Shown: one piece after another, positions 1 through 5,528 of the stretch | Position numbering within the stretch: the stretch's first letter is position 1 | How the letters are laid out: each line of letters starts with the position of its first letter | DNA from: Natronoplasma sp964602715 | GTDB taxonomy: Archaea; Thermoplasmatota; Thermoplasmata; Halarchaeoplasmatales; Halarchaeoplasmataceae | Direction: 5' to 3' | Length of the DNA: 7,848 bases | NCBI GenBank assembly: GCA_964602715.1 | Contig: CAZRSB010000072.1 | Coordinates: 1-7,848 of the forward strand | Made by a program: the position numbers and the translations under genes | The notes under the pieces: generated by a model | What the model was told of the DNA's origin: nothing | What the model saw: only the letters and a program-made list of their open reading frames with translations | Databases searched by the model: none

Positions 1-229
1 CAAACAGTTCTCTGGCATCATCGTAGATATTTTTGAGTCTGTCTTTATGGAACTTGATTTTATCCTCCTTGTTGTCCATCTCTTCTATATACCACACATC
101 CTCTTCCTGTATCTTGTGGAGATAGAAATTGACACATCGTCTGTACTGTCTAACCGTCTGGTTCATCTTGTGGGCTTTACCCTGATTCGGGTCTTTGATT
201 TTGAATTTGTATGTCTTAATCGATTTCAT
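1..229 (-). CDS. tnpB: TnpB, N-terminal fragment (runs off the window)
   Basis: A minus-strand reading frame starts with ATG at 229-227 and stays open for 76 codons to the window edge. It opens MKSIKTYKFKIKDPNQGK and continues with a basic helix containing RQYRRCVNFYL. Together with its position directly after tnpA, this fits the N-terminal region of IS605 TnpB, the RNA-guided DNA nuclease of these elements. The start overlaps the last 14 bases of tnpA in another frame, suggesting translational coupling. The catalytic RuvC residues and zinc finger would lie beyond the window, so whether the copy is intact cannot be judged here. Without the rest of the gene, the assignment rests mainly on position and a modest N-terminal resemblance. 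Confidence 0.75.
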   Translation of the reverse strand, partial: MKSIKTYKFKIKDPNQGKAHKMNQTVRQYRRCVNFYLHKIQEEDVWYIEEMDNKEDKIKFHKDRLKNIYDDARELF

Positions 230-617
230 TTCTTTGATTCTCCACATATTCTTTTAGTTGGTCAAGAGTCACCTCACCTGTAGTTGCAAGAAAATAGGTA
301 GGCGACCAGAGAGATTTATGTTCCTTGAGTGCGGGGAACTTATCTCTCAGTTTTCTACTCGTAGCACCTTTGAAAACATTTACGACTTTTGACAGGTTGG
401 TAGTAGGAGTTCCTCTGAACAATATATGGATGTGGTCTAAACCACACTCTTTGTTCAGAATAGTAATATTTCGGCGTTCAGCAATATCATCTAATTGTTC
501 CTTCAATACAGAAGCCACATCACCAGACAACAAATCCCTCCTATACTTTGTACAGAAAATCAAGTGGTATTGGAGTGAATACACGCTATGCCTTCCTGAT
601 TGAGTATCATATTTCAT
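216..617 (-). CDS. tnpA: IS200/IS605 transposase TnpA (Y1 HUH family)
   Basis: TnpA cuts and rejoins single-stranded DNA at the element ends through a 5'-phosphotyrosine intermediate. The protein is 133 residues, the usual length for the family. Both catalytic elements are visible: the HUH motif as His62-Ile63-His64 in GLDHIHILF, and the nucleophile Tyr124 in the C-terminal helix LKEYVENQ. The N-terminal strand SLQYHLIFCTKYRR and the segment around WSPTYFLATTGEVT are also typical. There is no frameshift or internal stop, so the enzyme looks competent. The ATG at 617 is the natural start; no strong ribosome-binding site precedes it, and a TATA-like box about 30 bases upstream suggests a very short leader. 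tnpB follows with a 14-base overlap. Confidence 0.95.
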   Translation of the reverse strand: MKYDTQSGRHSVYSLQYHLIFCTKYRRDLLSGDVASVLKEQLDDIAERRNITILNKECGLDHIHILFRGTPTTNLSKVVNVFKGATSRKLRDKFPALKEHKSLWSPTYFLATTGEVTLDQLKEYVENQRNEID

Positions 618-643
618 AGGTTATTCTATACATATGTAGCCTG

Positions 644-657
644 TTATTTAGTATTTT
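644..657 (-). promoter_or_regulatory. Candidate tnpA promoter (TATA-like)
   Basis: The minus strand reads AAAATACTAAATAA here, an A-rich element followed by a TATA-like core, about 27 bases before the tnpA ATG. Archaeal transcripts start about 25 bases past the TATA centre, which predicts a leader of only a few bases. A nearly identical string precedes the PfpI-family gene (6957-6968). Assigned by inspection only. Confidence 0.35.
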
Positions 658-669
658 CCCTTTACTATC

Positions 670-707
670 GGGCTGTATCCTCTCCCTAAAGGAAGAGGTC
701 TTAGCCC
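670..707 (-). repeat. IS left-end subterminal hairpin
   Basis: This is an imperfect palindrome with two stems. The outer stem is GGGCT (670-674) with AGCCC (703-707); after a 4 by 4 internal loop, the inner stem is CCTCTCCC (679-686) with GGAAGAGG (691-698) around a TAAA loop. The one non-Watson-Crick position (684 with 693) is C-A on the plus strand but G-T on the minus strand, so the hairpin folds better on the tnpA-coding strand. That is the strand TnpA is known to recognise in related elements. It sits upstream of tnpA as expected for a left end. Confidence 0.75.
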
Positions 708-710
708 TGA

Positions 711-872
711 TTAGAGATAATAGAGAACCAAAAATCAGAAAAAAATAATCCATTCGAGAAAAACGATAGAGATAAATCAATACACACTACAGAAGATTTT
801 AATGAAAAATTCGAAATAGTTCTGAGTGAACTAGAGAAAAAATACTACTGGAGAGGAAGTGATAATGGATGA
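711..872 (+). pseudogene. 3' remnant of a gene disrupted by the IS element
   Basis: An open plus-strand frame of 53 codons runs from 711 to a TGA at 870-872. The stop overlaps the DUF58 start by four bases (ATGA at 869-872), the hallmark of a translationally coupled operon gene. The frame is closed upstream by TGA at 708-710, immediately outside the IS hairpin, so the 5' part has been separated by the insertion and presumably lies beyond the far end of the element. The product has a charged, Asn/Lys-rich stretch and then an amphipathic segment (TTEDFNEKFEIVLSELEKK) ending WRGSDNG. That would suit the cytosolic tail of a membrane protein, but I do not recognise the family. Genes of MoxR ATPases, transglutaminase-like proteins or DUF4129 proteins commonly sit next to DUF58 genes and are candidates by context only. 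Confidence 0.65.
855..863 (+). promoter_or_regulatory. Ribosome-binding site of the DUF58 gene
   Basis: GGAAGTGAT matches the archaeal consensus GGAGGTGAT at eight of nine positions and ends five bases before the ATG at 869. It lies inside the last codons of the truncated upstream gene. It decides between two nearby ATGs (865 and 869): only the second opens the DUF58 frame. Confidence 0.7.
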
Positions 873-2140
873 AAACATCTTATCTGATTTTATTAGTCCT
901 TATATTTACTATATCTGTGATAGCTTTACTCACCTTCATCCATATCTATTATATTTTCTTACCAATAGCGTTAGCTTCGCTTTCGATCATATCAGTGGGG
1001 TATCTAAATCCATTTCCTACTGATTCCGCCATCGATATAGAAAGAAATAAGAAGGAAGTACAGACTCGAGAAGGAAGTTCATTTGAAGTAAAATTAACGA
1101 TCACCAACAAATCCGATTCAAAACTATTTCTAGAAATCCAAGACAAAATTCCAAAAAATACTAAATTGATCAAAGGTTCAAATCACCATTTTTTACATTT
1201 GGTAGGAGAAGAAAAAAAAGAGATAAAATACAAAATTAAATTTTTAAAAACAGAAAGTTATAAGGTTGGTCCAATAAAGATCCGATATATTTCACCGATG
1301 AGATTATTTTCCAAAGAATGGAAGTTCGATAAATTTCTCAATGTTGTAGCTCTACCACCTGTTGAAGATCTTGGGAGTACAAAATTACGACCTCAGATTA
1401 CAAAAGGATGGTTGGGGAATATAAGGTCTCAACAGATGGGAATCGGGTCTGAATTTTACTCGATCCGTGAATATCATCAAGGAGATCAGATGAGAGATTT
1501 AAATTGGAAAGCTATGGCTAGATATCTTGATCCAAAAACAAACGCTTATAAAGCCGAAAAAAGTGGAGATGTGATTATCATAGTTGATGCTTTTAAAGAA
1601 TCAAATGTTGGTGTGTTTGAAGAGAACATACTGAAACACTCTATCAAAGCCACAACAAGCTTAACTTCTGACCTGATATCAGATAGAAATAGAGTAGGAC
1701 TAATAGTGATGGGTGAGTTCGTCAGGTGGGTATATCCTAAAGCAGGACAGGAACAAATATACGAAATAACTGATAATCTTATGGATTTGAAAAGCGGAAG
1801 TTTCTGGCGAGTTGAACATGCTAAATATATACTTGAAAAAATATTCCCAAATGAATGTATGTTGATATTTATCTCTCCTCTGATCAATGAAAAAGTTACT
1901 GAAACGATAGCTGATCTAGCTAGAAAGAGATATGAAATGGCAGTGGTTTCTCCTTGTCCCATAGAACTCCAGAAAAAATATATAGATAAAAAAGATAAAA
2001 GAGTCGAACAACTCCATAAGATCGAAAGGGAGAACAGAATGACTAGACTTAGAGATTATGGCCCAGTAATAGATTGGGATACAAGTGACCCTTTAAAAAT
2101 AGCAATAGAGAAGGTGATAAGATATCAAAGAAAAGCTTAG
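869..2140 (+). CDS. DUF58 family protein (membrane-anchored, vWA-like domain)
   Basis: A 423-residue DUF58 protein. Two hydrophobic segments (about 5-24 and 27-45) anchor the N terminus. A beta-rich stretch follows (about 60-165; EVKLTITNKSDSKLFLEI), resembling the Ig-like region common in these proteins. The DUF58 signature spans 197-219, with FYSIREYHQGDQMRDLNWKA containing the conserved R-E-Y-x2-G-D-x3-R-D-x-N-W pattern. A von Willebrand A-like fold follows from about residue 233 (DVIIIVDAF). In typical vWA domains the metal site begins D-x-S-x-S; here it is Asp240-Ala-Phe242-Lys-Glu244, so metal binding is probably altered or lost. DUF58 proteins are usually encoded with MoxR-type AAA ATPases and are thought to act in assembly or activation of envelope complexes; the exact role is unknown. 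The start overlaps the truncated upstream gene, and a membrane-protein gene follows. The DNA is strikingly A-rich compared with the exporter gene downstream. Confidence 0.9.
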   Translation: MKTSYLILLVLIFTISVIALLTFIHIYYIFLPIALASLSIISVGYLNPFPTDSAIDIERNKKEVQTREGSSFEVKLTITNKSDSKLFLEIQDKIPKNTKLIKGSNHHFLHLVGEEKKEIKYKIKFLKTESYKVGPIKIRYISPMRLFSKEWKFDKFLNVVALPPVEDLGSTKLRPQITKGWLGNIRSQQMGIGSEFYSIREYHQGDQMRDLNWKAMARYLDPKTNAYKAEKSGDVIIIVDAFKESNVGVFEENILKHSIKATTSLTSDLISDRNRVGLIVMGEFVRWVYPKAGQEQIYEITDNLMDLKSGSFWRVEHAKYILEKIFPNECMLIFISPLINEKVTETIADLARKRYEMAVVSPCPIELQKKYIDKKDKRVEQLHKIERENRMTRLRDYGPVIDWDTSDPLKIAIEKVIRYQRKA

Positions 2141-2193
2141 GAACAAGAATTAAGAATAGCCTATCGATAAGTAAATTCCTTTTCAGGGCGATC

Positions 2194-2721
2194 TTGCTCC
2201 TGATATCGATCACTTTACTAGTTTCTATATTTGCCTATCCCAATCAGATCTGGATCTTATCTATGATAGGTGGAGGAATTTCTTTAATCGGTTTGTTACA
2301 AAGAACTAAAAATATCAATTCTATAGGTATAGGTGTTATCGCAGTAGCTTACTTTTTCAGTATAATCAGTCTTGGAGAGTCTTTTTTAAATATTATAATG
2401 ATCTCTACATTATTTATTATCTTTTATGGTACGTTAATATACTCTAATGATATGATAATGAGGGACATCTTGTACATGAAAAAAGAAAAAATGGGTTTAT
2501 CCCATCTAGATGAATATACTAAAAAATGGAAAAAACAAATTTCAAGTAATCTCGCTCTAGCTATTTTATTAGCTTCTATAGCCTCTTTGATATCTTGGGG
2601 TGGAAGTGTTAATTTCGAGGGATATGTAGATACTCATGTTACAATAATAAGCTCTATAGTTTTAGGTATATTATTGGTAATTCTCCTCTATATATTTCTT
2701 TGCGTATTTTCAAAGGAATGA
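2194..2721 (+). CDS. Small multi-pass membrane protein in the DUF58 operon
   Basis: A hydrophobic protein of about 175 residues that I cannot assign to a family. Hydrophobic stretches suggest five or six transmembrane segments: roughly 1-15, 18-34, 41-58, 61-81, 118-134 and 147-171. A charged cytosolic-looking loop lies at about 92-114 (MKKEKMGLSHLDEYTKKWKK). The start is uncertain. No ATG or GTG lies in this frame; the first usable codon is TTG at 2194, 54 bases after the DUF58 stop, with only a weak AGGG in front. The frame is open back to 2089, and the upstream codons (ending ISKFLFRA) would supply a basic flank to the first membrane segment, so a non-standard start further upstream is possible. 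Small membrane proteins often accompany DUF58 genes, so a shared envelope function is likely. Confidence 0.7.
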   Translation: MLLISITLLVSIFAYPNQIWILSMIGGGISLIGLLQRTKNINSIGIGVIAVAYFFSIISLGESFLNIIMISTLFIIFYGTLIYSNDMIMRDILYMKKEKMGLSHLDEYTKKWKKQISSNLALAILLASIASLISWGGSVNFEGYVDTHVTIISSIVLGILLVILLYIFLCVFSKE

Positions 2722-2784
2722 GGATCTACAATCTGAAGGAATGTCTTAGGTCCTATCGAGTTGAGATAAAAAAAGATAAGACCA

Positions 2785-2798
2785 AAACATATTTATGG
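2785..2798 (+). promoter_or_regulatory. Promoter of the RND exporter gene
   Basis: AAACATATTTATGG is an A-rich (BRE-like) element followed by a TATA-like core, about 50 bases before the exporter ATG. Initiation about 25 bases downstream would give a leader of about 30 bases that includes the GGTGGG ribosome-binding site (2837-2842). The 9-mer TATTTATGG recurs at 7527-7535. Confidence 0.5.
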
Positions 2799-2836
2799 CA
2801 TATTCGTATTTTTGAATCTTATATTAGTTAATCCAT

Positions 2837-2842
2837 GGTGGG
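2837..2842 (+). promoter_or_regulatory. Ribosome-binding site of the RND exporter gene
   Basis: GGTGGG lies six bases before the ATG at 2849 and can pair with the archaeal 16S 3' end. An ATG at 2835 that overlaps it runs into a stop after five codons, so the ATG at 2849 is the real start. Confidence 0.6.
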
Positions 2843-2848
2843 TCAAAC

Positions 2849-5518
2849 ATGAATTTGATTGGTAAATACGAAAATTTAGTTTCAAAATATCCTAAAATCT
2901 TTCTGATCGTTTTGATAGTGATCACTCTTTTCTTAGCTCCTAACGTCGCTGAGTTTGAGTTCGATGCTGGTGATGAAGATTTTCAGCCTGATACGGAGAT
3001 CGCGAAAGCTAACAGCAGGATAAGGGAGGAGTATGGTGAAGAGGGTGTGCAGGTTAATGTGATCTCAGATGCTCCGGACAATGTTCTGAGTCTAGATAAT
3101 CTTCTGATGCAAGTGGATCTTGAAGAGAATCTGACGGAAAATGAGATAGTGGGAAAGAATCTAAGAGAAACTTCTGAAGCTCCATACGGCGTCTCTTCCC
3201 CTGCGAGGTTGATAGCTCAAGCGCGGTTCATAGACAAAGCTATGGAAGACGCACCTACAGATATGGAGCACACTGATGAAAGTGCTTATACTCAGCAGCA
3301 GAACGGTGAAAATGATATTGAAGATTTAATCCAACAGGAGTTGATGGAGAAAGCTAACACATTGACCGTTGAAGAAATCAGGACCATATTGAAGGGTGAG
3401 GGAAATATTACATTAAATATAGAGAATATGCCTTTCCCCTTTGTTATTGAATTCGAAGAAGAATTTTCTCCTGATGAATTGACCGATTATGAGACAGACT
3501 TTTTCCCATTTGAATTTGAGGATGTTTTATCATTTTTTCTCTCTAAAGACTACGATGTCGAGGAACAGTCTGCATCAAAGTCTATCACCAGCGTTTTTAT
3601 AGTGGATGGTTTAAGCGACGACGAGATCCTCGAAACGGAAAAAGAGATACAGAGTATCGCTGAAGAAGTTGAAGAAGGCAGTAATACGAAATTCAGAGTT
3701 ATAGGCGACGCTCTGATCGATGAGGAAGTGAACGAAGCTTCGAGCGCCAATATCGGCATCCTGATGCCTCTAGCTTTTGTTTTTGTGATCGTAGTCTTGG
3801 GATTAATGTATCGCAACTTTACCGATACCATCCTGAATCTAATAGCTCTGATCATAGCGGTGATCTGGACCTATGGTATTGGGGTTTTAGCCGGCATCAA
3901 CCTCGGTAATCCGATGATGACTACGGTGCCGGTTCTCATCATCGGTCTAGGTATAGATTATGGTATCCATTTCACTTCAAGATATAAAGAGGAGATTGGG
4001 AAAGGCAAAGAGGTCAGAGACGCGATGTCTAAGACTGGTGCTACGGTTGGATTTGCGATTTTGTTGACTACGGTAACCACTGTTGTGGGCTTCCTGAGTA
4101 ACCTCGGCTCTAATATATCCATAATCAGAGAGTTCGGTGTCTTATGTGCTATAGGGATAGTTAGCGCTTTCATCTTGATGCTAACTTTCTTCCCCGCCGC
4201 TAAAACTTTAATAGACAGCCGGAGGAAGAAGAGAGGTAAAGAATTGGTCAAGAAAAAAACTTCTAAAAGAAAGGAAAATAATAAAAGAAGCTTCGGGCAG
4301 AAATTCTGGGACAAGATAGGAGAACCTGAAACTTTCTGCGAAGCAGATAGGGACTGTGTGAACAATGGTTTAGGCCTGGGTGCCATAGCCGCTCGAACTC
4401 CAGTAGTGGTGGTGGTCATAGTTCTTCTCATCACTTCCTTCGCTGCCTACGGAGGCCTGCAGATAGAAGCAGAATACAGCTTCACGGATTTTCTTCCAGA
4501 GGGCGAGGAGGTGACCGATAACATCAACATGTTCGTCGACGAGTTCGATTTTAGTGAGGAAACGGTCTATATACTCGTGGAAGGGGACGTTACACAACCT
4601 GAAGTTTTAAGGAATGTTAGAGAAGCGAGAGAGGAAGCTATGCGGAGCGATTTTGCCGTTCCGGCTAGAAGCAACGAGACCGTTTACAATATAGGAGAAG
4701 ACATGTTCAGAGGTGATCCAAGATGGGAGAATATTACTGGTGGAGGAGGGAATAGAGAGGAGGTAAGAGAACTTTACAATGAGATGAACGAAATCCGCCC
4801 TGATGACACTCGAAGGGTTTTAAGAGAAGAAAACGGTGAATATACCGGGACTCTTTTGCGAATACCGGTAGATACACGGGAAGAAGAAAAGGTTGACCAA
4901 ACTCAGGAAGATATGGAGGAAGCTGCTCAAGTCTTTGACGATGACGATCTCGACAGAGTGATAGTGACCGGCGGGCCGATAGTCAGTCAATCCGTCTTCG
5001 AATCTATAAACGAAGGTCAGATACAGACGTTAGCTATAACGTTCATACTCGCCCTGTTGATTTTAGCAGGTTTATACATCTACCTAGGAAAAGGGCCTCT
5101 TCTTGGAGCAATAACCTTACTGCCTCTCGTTTTCGTCATTACCTGGACCTTCGGAGCTATGTATTTCTTCGGCATACCGCTCAATCCTGTCACCGTCACT
5201 ATAGCAGCTATAATAGTCGGTATAGGTATCGACTTCAGTATACATCTCACCCAGAGGTTCAACGAGGATACAGAAAATATTCCCCATCCAGAATGTGCTC
5301 TCTGTGTTTCCGCCAGCCATACCGGCAGTGCTCTCTTCGGTTCAGCCGCGACCACCATAGGAGGATTCGGTATCTTGTCTTTCGCTGTCATACCACCACT
5401 AGCACAGTTCGGTCAAGTGAGTGCTTTAAGTATATTCTTCGCTTTCGTCGTAGCGGTTTTCGTCTCGCCGACGTTCCTTCTAGTCTGGTACAAGTTCAAG
5501 TATAAAAATAAAAAATAG
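2849..5518 (+). CDS. RND/MMPL-family exporter (HAE3-like)
   Basis: An 889-residue inner-membrane transporter of the RND superfamily, closest by layout to the largely archaeal HAE3/MMPL group, which use ion gradients to move hydrophobic or lipid-like substrates outward. It is an internal duplication. Each half has one membrane helix (about 15-32 and 518-537), a large outer domain (about 33-300 and 540-725) and five more helices (about 302-455 and 728-885). The two halves carry matching central-helix motifs: LIIGLGIDYGIHFTSRYKEE with Asp370, and IIVGIGIDFSIHLTQRF with Asp795; these acidic residues are the likely proton-relay positions. A basic cytosolic linker (about 460-515) joins the halves. 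The first outer domain is strongly acidic and rich in Phe (for example FPFVIEFEEEF). Unusual cytosolic cysteines occur at 497 and 503 (C-x5-C) and at 816 and 819 flanked by His813 and His824. The substrate is unknown. It appears to be a single transcription unit, ending convergently 10 bases from the next gene. Confidence 0.93.
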   Translation: MNLIGKYENLVSKYPKIFLIVLIVITLFLAPNVAEFEFDAGDEDFQPDTEIAKANSRIREEYGEEGVQVNVISDAPDNVLSLDNLLMQVDLEENLTENEIVGKNLRETSEAPYGVSSPARLIAQARFIDKAMEDAPTDMEHTDESAYTQQQNGENDIEDLIQQELMEKANTLTVEEIRTILKGEGNITLNIENMPFPFVIEFEEEFSPDELTDYETDFFPFEFEDVLSFFLSKDYDVEEQSASKSITSVFIVDGLSDDEILETEKEIQSIAEEVEEGSNTKFRVIGDALIDEEVNEASSANIGILMPLAFVFVIVVLGLMYRNFTDTILNLIALIIAVIWTYGIGVLAGINLGNPMMTTVPVLIIGLGIDYGIHFTSRYKEEIGKGKEVRDAMSKTGATVGFAILLTTVTTVVGFLSNLGSNISIIREFGVLCAIGIVSAFILMLTFFPAAKTLIDSRRKKRGKELVKKKTSKRKENNKRSFGQKFWDKIGEPETFCEADRDCVNNGLGLGAIAARTPVVVVVIVLLITSFAAYGGLQIEAEYSFTDFLPEGEEVTDNINMFVDEFDFSEETVYILVEGDVTQPEVLRNVREAREEAMRSDFAVPARSNETVYNIGEDMFRGDPRWENITGGGGNREEVRELYNEMNEIRPDDTRRVLREENGEYTGTLLRIPVDTREEEKVDQTQEDMEEAAQVFDDDDLDRVIVTGGPIVSQSVFESINEGQIQTLAITFILALLILAGLYIYLGKGPLLGAITLLPLVFVITWTFGAMYFFGIPLNPVTVTIAAIIVGIGIDFSIHLTQRFNEDTENIPHPECALCVSASHTGSALFGSAATTIGGFGILSFAVIPPLAQFGQVSALSIFFAFVVAVFVSPTFLLVWYKFKYKNKK
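5502..5516 (-). terminator. Oligo-T terminator of the persulfide dioxygenase gene
   Basis: The minus strand here has runs of six and five T separated by one A, starting 13 bases past the stop of the minus-strand gene. Oligo-T runs are the main intrinsic termination signal in archaea. The tract lies inside the last codons of the exporter gene (lysine- and asparagine-coding AAA/AAT). Confidence 0.5.
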
Positions 5519-5528
5519 AACAGTTATG

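Larger units (their letters stand above)
1..710 (-). mobile_element. IS200/IS605-family insertion sequence, left-end portion (partial)
   Basis: This is the left-end part of an IS200/IS605 element lying on the minus strand. In order along that strand it has a subterminal hairpin (707-670), a Y1 transposase gene (617-216) and the first 76 codons of tnpB (229-1). The two genes overlap by 14 bases, a normal tnpA-tnpB arrangement. The right end, and any guide (omega) RNA overlapping the tnpB 3' end, lie outside the window. The outer edge is approximate: it must lie beyond the hairpin at 707, and the neighbouring gene remnant reads open from 711, so the junction is probably between 708 and about 740. 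These elements move as single-stranded DNA and make no target duplication, so flanking direct repeats are not expected. Confidence 0.85.

Noticed and set aside
1..60. Guide (omega) RNA of the TnpB system
   Set aside because: This RNA normally overlaps the 3' end of tnpB and the right end of the element, both beyond the left edge; the visible part is the tnpB 5' coding region.
47..603. Plus-strand open frames opposite tnpB and tnpA
   Set aside because: The minus-strand frames carry the HUH and Tyr motifs and a normal tnpA-tnpB overlap; the plus-strand frames do not resemble proteins.
2722..2848. Possible leader structure or riboswitch before the exporter (AGGA...TCCT around 2737-2755)
   Set aside because: The stem is only four pairs and lies upstream of the likely transcript start, so it would not be in the exporter's leader.
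3550..4597. Several antisense open frames of 75-158 codons inside the exporter gene
   Set aside because: They lie opposite a clearly conserved transporter, have low-complexity Thr/Ser/Met-rich products and no ribosome-binding sites; they are by-products of the exporter's codon pattern.
5080..5505. Open frames on both strands within the last third of the exporter gene
   Set aside because: The products are shadow translations of the conserved second membrane domain, with no family motifs.
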